From Leptodactylus fallax (taxonomy: Eukaryota; Chordata; Amphibia; Anura; Leptodactylidae): a stretch of DNA of 64,000 nt. The stretch lies in contig CAMRHE010000156.1 in NCBI GenBank assembly GCA_947044405.1, positions 1,035,001 to 1,099,000 on the forward strand, read 5' to 3'. Below the pieces are notes generated by a model. The model did no database searches. It had not been told where the DNA came from and saw nothing but the letters and a program-made list of their open reading frames with translations. A program made the position numbers and the translations under genes. How positions within the stretch are numbered: the first letter of the stretch is position 1; the number at the start of each line of letters is the position of its first letter. Shown here one piece after another: positions 9,660-19,835 of the stretch.

Positions 9660-10003
9660 TATTGGTCTCCATCATTGCCCCCCCACAATATAATGGCCCC
9701 ATCAATGGTCCCCATACAGTACAGTGGACCAGTGAAGGGGCCACTGTATGGGGGGAATAGTGAAGGGGCCACTACTGTATATGGGGGGGAAAATGGTGAA
9801 GGGACCACTGTATGGGAGGGAATAGTGAAGGGGACACTGTATACCCATACAGTGACCCCTTCACTGGTCCCCCTATAGTAGATTGTTTGATTACTTACCT
9901 GTCTGCTCCCCGGTCCCACTCCTTCTTGCTCTGGGCGCACTGATGTGACGTCATGTGCGCCCAGAGAAGGAAGAAGCAAGAGGTGCCGGAGAGCAGGTAA
10001 GTA
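9660..10003. repeat. Short inverted repeats with splice-donor-like arms
   Basis: 9710-9880 holds alternating GGGGCCACTGTATGGGGG and its complement. At 9892-10003 outer arms TTACTTACCTG and CAGGTAAGTA pair. The inner arms CTCTGGGCGCA and TGCGCCCAGAG flank a TGACGTCA core, which matches a CREB/ATF site. 10004-10378 has only GC-rich unassigned sequence. Confidence 0.6.
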
Positions 10004-10378
10004 TCGGTGCTTAGCTTGAAGGCCACAGGATCAATGGTACCCATGGCCTACATGTCTGTGAGTAGTAGAGCAGGAGGCTAGTGGTTTTCTGCTCTTCTAG
10101 TAGCAGGACTGGGTCAGCGGTGCCACTTCTCCCCATTTTTGCGATCCGCTTCTCCTCTTCCCACTTCAGCCTGGGCCCTGTGCGCCGCAAGGACGTAATG
10201 CACGTGTACGGGGGGGCCCCTGGCCAGGAGCGTGGAGAGGCAAGTGATTAGGGGCCTTACCGAACCTTCACTGTCTATTATAAAAAAAAGCAGTGGGGGA
10301 TCTGGTAGAGCACCCTACTGGCACAGGGCCCTCCGGGGGATTCACCAGTCCCTGGTGGGCCAGTCCGACCCTGTTTGC

Positions 10379-10860
10379 AGAGCCCCTGAGGTGCCAGAAA
10401 AGTGGAAAGCCCCTAAAAGTGAACTATTTTGGAAACTAGACCCCTCAAGGAATTTATCAAGGGGTATAGCAAGCATTTTGACTCCACAGCTATTTCACAG
10501 ATTTTATTAACATTGGGACGTTAAAATGAAAAATAACTTTTTTTCCCAAAACGTTTCTTTAGTTCCAAATTTTTCATTTTCACAAAAGGTTAAAAGGAGA
10601 AAAAGCCTTCCACAGTTTGTTAAACAATTTCTTCTGAATGCAGCAATATCACATATGTGGTGGTAAACTGCTGTATTGGTACATGGAGAGTCTTGGAACA
10701 GAAAAAGCACTATTTAGATTTTTAGAGGGCAAATTTTGCTAGAATAGTTCTCAGGGGCCATGTTTCATTTGCAGACCCCTAAAATACCAGTAAAAAGAAA
10801 ACCCCAAAAAGTCACTCATTTTGGAAAATACATCCCTTACAGAAAAAAACAACAACAAAA
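10379..10860 (+). repeat. Anuran repeat family A, tandem units of about 0.39 kb
   Basis: The unit begins AGCCCCTGAGGTGCCAG and runs through AAACTAGACCCCTCAAGGAA, TTATTAACATTGGG and CATATGTGGTGGTAAACTGC. A second unit starts at about 10772 (GACCCCTAAAATACCAG). The period is therefore near 394 bp, suggesting that the interspersed repeat derives from a tandem monomer. Confidence 0.6.
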
Positions 10861-11224
10861 AAAATTGACCCCAAGACTTGACCTTATTTAGAAACTAAAC
10901 CCCCCAAAGAGTTTTTAAAGGCAGTCATTTAGATCCCAAGAATGCTCTCCAACAATTAAAAGTGCAAAGTAAAATTTGAAATATGTTGTATCTAGTTTGT
11001 TTCAATAGAGACATGCACTCATAAAACTGAGTTATACAGTACCTGCAAAGTGGGTGGGATTCTGGCTTAATCCATTTACACATTGTAGAAAATATATGCA
11101 TTGGAAATGCTATGATTAGAGATGAGCGAATCGATGTTGACGAAGTGGATTTCGATCCGAATTTCAGGAAATATTCGATTCGCATTTCCTCACACTTTGT
11201 GGTAACAAATCGCACAGCTCCGAT

Positions 11225-11292
11225 CGGGGGTTTTAACCCCTTGGATGCCTCGGTCAAACATGACCACAGCATCCAAGGGGTTCCGCTGCGGT
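11225..11292. repeat. Imperfect palindrome in the TAGAGATGAGCGAA element
   Basis: AACCCCTTGGATGCC (about 11234) and AGCATCCAAGGGGTT (about 11268) are arms around TCGGTCAAACATGACCAC. It is the same motif family as the palindromes at 13001 and 26777. Confidence 0.7.
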
Positions 11293-11348
11293 GACCAGAT
11301 GGGGGGTAACGTTGCAGTTGGGATTGCGGGGGTGCAAACAGCGCAGAC

Positions 11349-12420
11349 TTGTCACGGTCTCTGGACACGAGGGCGCAGCGCCGGTGCTGTTCCACGTTAC
11401 CACCACTGGTACCGGTGATGAGGGGGCTGCACAAATGTTAGTGGTGATTGTTTCCCCGGAGGCGCTTCCCCTATACGGTGCCGACTGGTGGTGTTTGGGG
11501 CGCCCTGATGTTGTTGTTGATGCAGAGTCAGACACAGAAACGGTTGTAAAGTTGAACTTTTACTTCCATGGGTGTGGAGGCACAAATGCTTAAACAGTTT
11601 CTTCAAAACAAAATAACGGGGTATGCCTGGTGACACAGCAAAGTCCTGGGGTGCAGGGTAGACTTAATGAAAGGTGTTCCTAGCCCTTTATACTTCAGTG
11701 TTACAGCCCTAAGGTGCATCTGGGCTCCTATTTGGCTCATAGGAGGATGCCCACCATCATACTAGCACACAATATTCCCCACTCACATTATGTGGTCCTG
11801 ATAGCTCAGAGTTTCAGGGAGCAATAGTCAGGGTGGCAGGATGTTCCACAGGTCTGGCCTTGGCCTCTGGATCCTGTGATACTTCCTATGGAGCACGTGT
11901 TCCAGAATATTCTCTCCACAGTCTCATGCTGACAAGATGATGATGCTTGACTTTCTTCAGGGCGATGGCTAGGCAGACAGGGGACAGGATCTTCTGGTTA
12001 GCTGGGGGATGTCAACCCCCCAACCTCCCGGGGCCGGGCTGGGGCTTTAAAACCCCCCCCAAGGCCCCCGTTTTTTTCCCAAGGGACATCACACTTCTCT
12101 CCTCACCTCCTCCTCCTAACACTCCACACTTCTAACTACTCGCACGCAGGACCTTCCTGCAGGGGTGTTACCATGGGGACTCAGTGATCAGCTGACTCCT
12201 CCCCTTTACCCAGGTGATGTCCTCCCATTGAACATTTGGTTCAATCCTATGAGAGGTGTAATGCATGTGTGAGGCTCACTAGGTGGCGCTGTGTTGTGAA
12301 AGACTCAGGACCCCCTGCTATGTCACACAGGCTATAAAGCAACAGGAAATAATGCAATGCAATTACTGCAGAGATCACCCTCAGCCCAACCATAGCCAGC
12401 TCTGGGATGCCACACCACCA
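11349..12420. other. Unassigned block, possibly an LTR-type or composite insertion
   Basis: The sequence from TGTCACGGTCTCTGGACACG through a T-rich segment has the general look of a retroelement LTR, and GGCTATAAAGCAAC near 12330 could be a TATA box. I find no matching second LTR, primer-binding site or coding region, so this is weak. 11995-12085 shows runs of C and T that look like a consensus artefact. Confidence 0.25.
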
Positions 12421-12428
12421 TGCTACAT

Positions 12429-12656
12429 GCCCCCCCCCCCCCCCCCCCGGAAAAAAATGTTTTCTCCCCCCTCTGGGGTTTGCGCCCCGCGGGGGCTTGG
12501 GGGGGGGGGGGGGGGGCGCCCCCCCCCGGGCCCCGGGGGGGGGGCGGGTGGGGGGGGGGGGGGGGGGGGGGTTGCCCCCCCGCCCCCCCCGTGGCCCCCG
12601 GGGGGCCCTCAAGGGCGCCCGCGGGGGGGGGGGGGGGGGGGGGGGGTTTTTGGGGA

Positions 12657-12715
<59 letters not shown>

Positions 12716-12733
12716 TTTTTTTTTTTTTTTTTG
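12429..12733. other. Homopolymer block, probable sequencing or assembly artefact
   Basis: About 300 bp is almost only G and C runs followed by a 20-base T run. The apparent glycine- and proline-rich frames of 117-224 codons in several phases are consequences of this and should not be annotated. Normal repeat sequence resumes at about 12735. Confidence 0.75.
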
Positions 12734-12776
12734 GTGGGTGTGGAAAAGGAGATATTCTGATCACTGCTTCAACATA

Positions 12777-12810
12777 TATACGCTGCAATACACGTGTATT
12801 GCAGTGTATA
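12777..12810. repeat. 34-bp palindrome
   Basis: Arms TATACGCTGCAATACAC and GTGTATTGCAGTGTATA pair with one mismatch and no spacer. It is homologous to the perfect 36-bp palindrome at 26598; the flanks also match (GCAGACGCATAGGCTGAC against GCAGATGCATTGGCTGAC). Confidence 0.9.
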
Positions 12811-13000
12811 GAAGCTTGTGAGCTCATGCAGACGCATAGGCTGACAGTCTCCATTCAAGACAGAATCAACCAGGTATGCGGCGGGACAGCAATGGAGAAG
12901 ACCCGGGGTCACTGGTCAGACCCTGGGCTGCCGAATAGGAGCAGCTGCACCCCCTGAAAATGTCGGGGGGGGGAAAGATTGGGACCCCAATATATAATAA

Positions 13001-13048
13001 AACCCCTGAGATGCCGCGGTCATGTTTGACCGCGGCATCTCAGGGGTT
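13001..13048. repeat. 48-bp palindrome with perfect 22-bp arms
   Basis: The arms at 13001-13022 and 13027-13048 (AACCCCTGAGATGCCGCGGT...) are exact reverse complements around TGTT. It is followed by AGAGCTCAGCTCT, another short palindrome. Both features recur diverged near 14580 and 26777. Confidence 0.95.
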
Positions 13049-13331
13049 GACACCCACGATCAGAGCTCAGCTCTGACCGGGGGTGTTAGAGGACAGTGTC
13101 AGCCGTTACATACAGCTGACACCCGCAAAGCAGGGTGTATACACAGTTTCTGTGTGCGCACCATGCTTTCGACGTGGTTTGTGAGAAGTCCTTCCCGGCA
13201 GCGCCGTATTATTAGGGCAGATGTTGGGAAGGGGTTAACGCGATTTGCTGCAAATTAATTTGGATCAAATCGTTACGGAGAATTCAGCAAATTAGCCAAA
13301 TCGAATTTTTGAAAAATTCACTCATCTCTAG

Positions 13332-13485
13332 CTGCGATTTCAAAAACGTTTTTGTAAATCGCAACATGTCACTTATACCTACGGAAATGCTGATGTTTTC
13401 CATATGGCTATAGTAGAGGCAGAAAGTCCGCAGAGGAAAACTCTTTTTTTGCTGCGGCTTGCTACATGGAGACTTAGCCTAAAGC
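13332..13485. repeat. Short interspersed repeat, family E
   Basis: GCGATTTCAAAAACG...ACATG and AGAAAGTCCGCAGAGGAAAA also occur at 58080-58450 and 61500-61900. No coding potential is seen. Confidence 0.5.
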
Positions 13486-13539
13486 GGATTATTCTGGCAA
13501 CAAAAAAAAAGTATATGTTGACATAAACAGCTGTTTGAG

Positions 13540-13960
13540 GATATAGCAGGGCTCAGAAGGGAAGTAGTGCTGCACTTTTTGTCTTTTGGAGTGTAGATTT
13601 AGAAGGACTGGTTTCTGGACGTCATGCTGTTTTTACAGAGCCCCAGAGATGCCAGTAAAGTAACCTTATTTTGTAAATTAAACCCCTCAAGGGTTTGAAT
13701 GTATCAAGGAGTGTGGTGAGCATTTTTACCCCTTGAGAATTGCATTATTTTAATTTCCATAAATTAATGTACAGCTAATAGTTAAAAGTTAAAATTACAA
13801 TTTTTCCAGAGAGGCACCAAATATGTTGTGCCCAGCTTGTGTCAGTAAAGACACATATTCCACACACAAACTGTCAAGCCAGTTATCCTAGTTACAACAG
13901 CTTTTGGGGCGTTCGTCTCTGACACAAGCTGGGCACAACATATTTCTCACTGAAATGACG
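13540..13960 (+). repeat. Anuran repeat family A with a perfect 26-bp inverted repeat
   Basis: CAGGGCTCAGAAGGGAAG, TTTTGGAGTGCAGATTTAG and CCTCAAGGGTTTGAA place it in family A. Within it AAATATGTTGTGCCCAGC (13819 on) and its complement (13920-13945) form exact 26-bp arms with a 75-bp loop. Confidence 0.7.
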
Positions 13961-14040
13961 AATTTCTGAAATAATTGCAATTTTCAAATTGCACAGCTGA
14001 TGGTAATTTCATTTCTGGAAAATAGATTTGTTGGGAAAAA

Positions 14041-14070
14041 ATGCTCTCTCTCTCTCTCTCTCTCTATCTA
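14041..14070. repeat. (CT)n microsatellite
   Basis: About 12 CT units beginning GCTCTCTCTC. The region up to 14216 is otherwise unassigned. Confidence 0.9.
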
Positions 14071-14216
14071 GCACGGACAAGTTTTATTCATGTGGAAGGA
14101 TCTGCTAACAAGCAAAGACACGCCTACCCAATCACATCACTAGAGAACATCTTGTGACCGTCTGATGTCACAAAGGTCCTTAATAAATATTCATTAAGGT
14201 GAAGCATCAGGAAATC

Positions 14217-14294
14217 CAGAATTGTGATGAATCGAAGATTTCCTGAAATTCGGATAGAATTCCACTTCTGGAGAATCGATTCGCTCATCTCTAC
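14217..14294 (-). mobile_element. End of a TAGAGATGAGCGAA-type element
   Basis: On the minus strand it reads TAGAGATGAGCGAATCGATT and then CGAATTTCAGGAAAT, matching 11108-11190. No partner end was found nearby. Confidence 0.6.
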
Positions 14295-14965
14295 CTATGA
14301 CACGTTTACTAAATTTTTTTTAACTCTGAGTGGAATTCAAAAAAAAAAAAAAAAACATCAAATTTGGTATTTTTTCTGGCAATTCAAATTTTTTGCCTTT
14401 CAAAGTACAGGGTAACATGTTACCTCTATTCTATGGGTGGGCATAATTACAATGATACCTAATTTAAGTTGTTTTTTTTTTTATGTTGTATTTTTTCAGG
14501 ATCAGAACAGACCATGAGCTGCCATTAAGGGGGACACTAGTACTCCTCGAACACACCACAGGGGCACAGTATATAGACCTTAGATGCCACGGTCATGTTT
14601 GATCTCGACATTGGAGCTCAGCTCTGACCGTGGTTGCTAAAGCACAGAGTCAGCTGCATGTAACAGCTGACACCCACCGTGCATAGTGAACGCTCCCCTA
14701 AGTGGTCAACATACTCCTTCAGTAATAGTATGGCAGAATGGGAAATATCCCCTCCTGTTTTGTTTACATTTTCCTGGATAGTAAAAAAAGAAAACAAACA
14801 TGCAAAAATAAAAATCTCCGTATCACAGAAAAAAGAAACAAAAATAATTTGAATAACCCAAACGAACAAAAGGTTATAGCCCTCAAAATTGCATGTACCA
14901 AATAAACCTGAAAATGTGTCCCACCATGAACCAGGGAAAATGGCCTGGTTATGACATGGTTAAGG
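14295..14965. repeat. Anuran repeat fragments (families B and TTAA type)
   Basis: GGTAACATGTTACCTCTATTC (14411 on) matches family B at 26170. 14580-14640 holds a decayed palindrome. 14750-14960 parallels 24765-24979 (CATTTTCCTGGATA, GTTATAGCCCTCAAAA, CTGAAAATGTGTC, ending GGTTAA). A poly-A run lies at 14340-14355. Confidence 0.55.
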
Positions 14966-15002
14966 TCAATAGAGTTGAGCATACTCAAGAGGAAATGGTG
15001 GT

Positions 15003-15130
15003 TAAACGGGTTGTCCAGTTTCAGACCAATATTAAGATACAAATATTGTTATTTGTATAATGAAAGATATTCAGTTTTCCAATATACTTTCTGTATCAAT
15101 TCCTCACAGTTTTCAATATCGCTTGTTATG
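15003..15130 (+). repeat. MITE-like repeat, family C
   Basis: GGGTTGTCCAGTTTCAGACC...AATATACTTTCTGTATCAATTCC is the reverse complement of 22562-22665. The outer end fits the GGGGTTGTCCAG terminal repeat. Confidence 0.6.
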
Positions 15131-15267
15131 GTAGAGTTCCTGGAGGAAATATCAGAAATAGCAGGATGTGGCTGATAACAGAGAGCAGTAGAACTAGCTG
15201 TTTAAATCCTATACAGTGCTGAGAGATAGGTTCCAGACACCCAAACGCCTTCACCAGCACTGAGAAG

Positions 15268-15662
15268 AAAGGGAGTAAACCCAATAGCACGAAAATGAAA
15301 AAACTAAAATATAACTTTTATTGATATAAACTAAAAGGCCCAGGTCAGACCAGAAAAGGGGCTTTACTGAGGGACCCTAGCGGGGTTACCCCTTTTTTAG
15401 GGTTTGTTACCCTGTCTAGCTCACTTTATCTGAATGGGCAAGTGTCCTTCCTGCTCAGTGTGTGTGTTCAGGTGGTATATTTGCTTTTCACCTGTTTAAG
15501 TATATAACAGCTCTCCAATTGTCTGAGGGCTAAGCAGATCTGATTATGTGGTCTGAGGTTTTCCTGTGTTTTCTTCTCTGACTCCCTTATATTGGGGTGT
15601 TTTGCATCATTACCCTTTATGTATGAGGATTCCTGGAAGACCTGGCTGTAACTAGACCACCC

Positions 15663-15705
<43 letters not shown>

Positions 15706-15807
15706 CACTATTATCTATTTTAATGTGTTTTCTGGTCTGACCTTTTAGTTTATATCAATAAAAGTTATATTTTATTTTTTTTTATTTTTGTGCTATTGGG
15801 TTTACTT
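15268..15807. mobile_element. Fold-back element with about 80-bp inverted arms
   Basis: The left arm (about 15268-15356: GTAAACCCAATAGCACGAAA..ACTTTTATTGATATAAACT) and right arm (about 15728-15807) are reverse complements except for a few indels. The interior (15357-15727) includes a plain 370-bp stretch and an (AT)n run. No reading frame of interest. Confidence 0.75.
15666..15702. repeat. (TA)n microsatellite
   Basis: About 18 TA units ending in ACATACAC. It lies inside the fold-back element. Confidence 0.95.
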
Positions 15808-16387
15808 TCTAAATATGAGCTCTTGATTTATACCCTATTTTTTGAGGAGAAGGAGTTTAAAAATGCCTCCTCAGCTGCAAATTGGATAAGACCAGAAAAC
15901 TCTGACATTCCAGAAGCTTCTCTGGTCAGCAAAGTAACCTTAACACCTTCCCGACATCCGCCGTAATAGTACGACGGATGTCGGGTATTTAGATATGGCG
16001 GCCGAGGGGCTGCCATAGCTGCCGGGTCTCTGCTGTTTTATACAGGAGAGACCAGGCGCTAATGACTGCCATCGGTGTGTGCACTGATAGCGGGCATTAA
16101 CCCCTCTGGCGCCTTGGTCAAAGCTGACCTTGGCGCCATGTTACTCGAGGTGCGCGGGCGCTGCCATTTTGCCGGGGATCGCCGGCACCCGGAACAAGTT
16201 CCGGGGCCGGCGTCCCATTATTATGACAGCCGGGAACCTTGTGAAGGCTGCCAGGCCTGTCTTTCATTAGTTTCTATTGCAGGCTACTCTATCTAGCCTG
16301 CAATAGAAGAGCCATTTTTTTGCAAAGCATTAGCATTGTAATGCATTACATTAATGATCTGATCCCCTGGAGTTCAAGACCCTAGGG

Positions 16388-18190
16388 CCGTGATGACGAA
16401 CCTATGGCACGCGTGCCAGAGAGCCCTTTCAGTTGGCACGCGTGCCGTCACCATATCTCACTAACGGGGAATCCGGTCCAGGATTCCCCCGTTAGTGAGT
16501 GATCGCTTCTTTCAGCTGTATGTGCAAAATGCACATACAGTTGAAAACTGTCAGTGTAAGCTGCGGTCCATAGGACCGCTGCTTACACAGTACATGCTAA
16601 ATGCTGTACTCTGGAAGGACCTTCTGATGTCATAAGGTCACATGACAGGGTAGGCATGTCTTTGCTTGTAAGAAGGTCCTTCCACATGAAGAAAAGTATC
16701 CCGAGCAGTGGAGGAACATGGAGAGATGTGGGTCTCAGGGTGTAGTGTGGGGGGAGAGATGTGGGGCTCAGTGTGTAGTGGGGGGTGAGAGCTGTAGGGT
16801 GTAGTGTGGGGGGTAGAAATGTGGGGGGGAGGGTGTAGTGTGGGGGAGAGATGCAGAGTGTAGTGTGGGGTATAGAGATGTGGGCTGCAGTATGTAGGGT
16901 GTAGTGTGGGGGGAGAGATGCAGAGTGTAGTGTGGGGGGAGAGATGTGGGGTGTAGTGTGGGGGGTAGAGATGTGGGGGTGCAGTGTGTAGTGTGGGGGA
17001 GAGATGCAGAGTGTAGTGTGGGGGAGGAGAGATGTGGGGTGCAGTATGTAGGGTGCAGGGTGTAATGTGTGGGGAGAGATGTAGGGTGTAGTGTGGGGGA
17101 GGAGAGATGTAGGGTGCAGTATGTAGGGTGTAGTGTGGGGGGAGATATGTAGGGAGTAGTGTGGGGGAGGAGATATGTAGGGTGCAGTATGTAGGGTGCA
17201 GGGTGTAGTGTGGGGGGAGATATGTAGGGTGCAGTATGTAGGGTGCAGAGTGTAGTGTGGGGGGAGATATGTAGGGTGTAGTGTGGGGGAGGAGAGATGT
17301 GGGGTGCAGTATGTAGGGTGCAGGGTGTAATGTGTGGGGAGAGATGTAGGGTGTAGTGTGGGGGAGGAGAGATGTAGGGTGCAGTATGTAGGGTGTAGTG
17401 TGGGGGGAGATATGTAGGGAGTAGTGTGGGGGAGGAGATATGTAGGGTGCAGTATGTAGGGTGCAGGGTGTAGTGTGGGGGGAGATATGTAGGGTGCAGT
17501 ATGTAGGGTGCAGAGTGTAGTGTGGGGGGAGATATGTAGGGTGTAGTGTGGGGGAGGAGAGATGTGGGGTGCAGTATGTAGGGTGCAGGGTGTAATGTGT
17601 GGGGAGAGATGTAGGGTGTAGTGTGGGGGAGGAGAGATGTAGGGTGCAGTATGTAGGGTGTAGTGTGGGGGGAGATATGTAGGGTGTAGTGTGGGGGAGG
17701 AGAGATGTAGGGTGCAGTATGTAGGGTGCAGGGTGTAGTGTGGGGGAGGGAGAGTGTAGTGTGGGGGATAGAGTGTGGGGTGAGTGTGTAGTGTGGGGGA
17801 GGAGAGATGTGGGGTGCAGTATGTAGGGTGCAGGGTGTAGTGTGGGGGTTAGAGTATGGGGTGCAGGGTGTAGTGTGGGGGGAGATGCAGAGTGTAGTGG
17901 GGGGTAGAGATGCAGGGTGTAGTGGGGGGTAGAGATGCAGGGTGTATTGTGGGGTGCAGAGATGCAGAGTGTAGTGTGGGGTGCAGGGTGTAGTGTGGGG
18001 GGGGAGAGATGTGGGATGTAGGCTGCTTGCAAGAGAGGAATGGGGGTGCAGGCTGCTTGCGAGCAAGAGGGGGGATGCTGGGGAGGCAGGTTAATTTAAG
18101 GTGAAATTGCCGTGTTGGCACTTTGCAATAATTTAGTGGGCTTTGGGTTGCAGTTTGGGCACTCGGTCTCTAAAAGGTTCGCCATCACTG
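16388..18190. mobile_element. Non-autonomous hAT element with 8-bp target duplication
   Basis: The left end CCGTGATGACGAACC and right end GGTTCGCCATCACTG are inverted with two mismatches. An exact 8-bp duplication CCCTAGGG lies at 16380-16387 and 18191-18198. The TIR matches the GATGGCGAACC type of vertebrate hAT elements. About 1.3 kb of the interior is a minisatellite; no transposase is present. Confidence 0.9.
16710..18010. repeat. G-rich minisatellite with 265-bp higher-order repeat
   Basis: Subunits are GTGTAGTGTGGGGG, AGAGATGTAGGGTGCAGT and ATGTAGGGTGCAG. By eye, the 265-bp block at 17031-17295 is repeated identically at 17296-17560. A third copy from 17561 stays identical for about 140 bp. 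Minus-strand frames of 432 and 464 codons (Pro/His/Thr-rich) are by-products of a repeat lacking stops, not genes. Confidence 0.9.
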
Positions 18191-18977
18191 CCCTAGGGGG
18201 TCTAATAAATGCTAAAGAAAATGTAAAAAAAGTAAAAAAAAAAAAAATATATATATATAAAAAAATAAAAATTATTAAAAGTTTAAATCACCCCCCCTTT
18301 CCCTAGAACACATAAAAATACTTAAATACTGCGAAACGCATGCACATTAGGTATCCCTGTGTCCGAAAACGCCCGCTCTACAAACGTATAAAAATATTTT
18401 TGCCGTACGGTTTTGCCTCTGATAAAAACTTGAATAAAAAGTGATCAAAGCAATATCAATTCCCCAAAATGGTATAACTAAAAAGTACACCTGGTCCCAC
18501 AAAACAATATTCCCTATGCATCCCCATAAATGGAAGTATAAAATAGTTACGGGTGTCAGAATATGGCGACTTTTAGAAAAAAATAATGTTTTGGAGTTTT
18601 ATTAATGGGTTAAAATGTAAATAAAACTATACACATTTGGTATCTCCAGAATCGTACCGAAACATAGAATACAGGTGACATGTCATTTTGGCTCCACAGT
18701 GAACGCCGTAAAAACGAAGCCCATAAGAAAATCGCACAAATGCGCTTTTTCTTCAAATACACCCCATTCTGAATTTTTTTCCAGCTTCCCAGTACATTGC
18801 ACAGAATAATAAATGGTAGCAACATGAAGAAAAATTTGTCCCACAAACATTAAAACCTCATATGACTCTGAGAGTGGTAAAATAAAAAAGTTATGGGGTT
18901 TGGAAGGGGGGAGTCAAAAATGAAAACCGAAAAATTCCTCCGGCGGGAAGGGGTTAAAGCAATAGTGGAAGAACTGA

Positions 18978-19118
18978 GATTCCCCTTATGTCCAACAGCA
19001 GCACAATATGCAGTATCTCTGCCCCTGTGTGCTGGTAGGACAGGCGGAATTTTAAATTTACATAATTAATTAAATTATACTCCCCTATAAGAGGCCAAGG
19101 AGACCTCCCCTCACTGTG
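18978..19118 (+). repeat. DIRS left inverted terminal repeat
   Basis: It begins GATTCCCCTTATGTCC and ends CCCCTCACTGTG. It is the reverse complement of 22145-22305 apart from about 20 outer bases and scattered changes. Confidence 0.85.
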
Positions 19119-19835
19119 TTTTTTTCTGTCCTATGTGTTGGACAGGTGGAGGGAGGTTCTTTGTCCTCCCATTTTTCCCTAAGGGGTTAACTACATTTTT
19201 GTAAGTTTTTTTTCTCCTCTTTCAGCTTCATCTTTTTCCTTTGGAGCTTTTACTCCTGAGGCTTCCCTGTTTCTCCCTGCTGCGATCTCTGTCTGTGGCC
19301 ATTCTGGGCTGGGTGTGCCTGCCCTTGTCTGATCTCAGGTGAGATGTTTGCGTGGGCAGGCTGTGCATTCAGTATGTGTCTGTTTATGAACTTGGAGGCT
19401 GTATTGAAGGGTTAAAATAAACCTCTCTGCAGCTCCTGGCCTGGCTGAGCTCTTCAGCAGAGCTTATCCTTCAGGTGTTTGTGCTCAGTTTAAACTGATG
19501 ACAGCGTCTCAGACACAAATTCCCTACACTGCCTTTCTGTAGCAGTTATGGTTCTATTCCAATCTGCCACAAAGACACACCGCACTTCCTATAGCAGTGG
19601 AATCAAAGCAAAAGGTTTTTAATCCGGTGGAAGTGATTTTGTCACTTCAGGTTCCGGAATCTTTTTGCAGGTCCTGTTTTCCTGGACCCCTTTTTTTCTG
19701 TTACACTTCTGCAGCCTTCTCCCAGTAGCACTGGATTGCACTGCCGAACTAGTTTAGGCCATTCTTTTTTACCGCTGTAGCGGTATTAAAGACACCATTG
19801 TTAAGGGTCTCTTAAAAAGTTTGTGTATATAAGTT

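Larger units (their letters stand above)
11108..13331. mobile_element. DNA element with TAGAGATGAGCGAA ends
   Basis: The left end TAGAGATGAGCGAATCG (11108) and right end AATTCACTCATCTCTA (13331) are inverted. The subterminal 60-80 bp are related (AAATTCGATT-type motifs). The same end occurs at 14217-14294 and, diverged, at 62635. I see no transposase and no clear target duplication. The interior is composite: a palindrome, an LTR-like or GC-rich block, a homopolymer artefact and further palindromes. Confidence 0.6.
15944..18953. mobile_element. TTAA-flanked anuran element split by a hAT insertion
   Basis: The left end CACCTTCCCGACATCCG and right end CCGGCGGGAAGGGG are inverted. They are bordered by TTAA at 15940-15943 and 18954-18957. 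Just inside the left end, 15950-15985 is a near-perfect hairpin (arms CCCGACATCCG). The right third (18191-18953) contains GGTATCCCTGTGTCCG and AGTGAACGCCGTAAAAAC segments typical of abundant frog repeats. No transposase is seen. Confidence 0.7.

Noticed and set aside
11349..12420. A solo LTR of a Gypsy-type or other retrovirus-like element
   Set aside because: Only general appearance and a possible TATA box support it. No partner LTR, primer-binding site, polypurine tract or coding remnant was found.
12247..12957. Gly- and Pro-rich frames of 117-224 codons
   Set aside because: They run through a block of G and C homopolymers that looks like a consensus failure, and are open on both strands for that reason.
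16638..18066. Minus-strand frames of 464 and 432 codons rich in Pro, His, Thr, Leu
   Set aside because: They coincide exactly with the G-rich minisatellite, exist in more than one phase, and repeat with its 265-bp period. No domain, start context or splice signal supports a gene.
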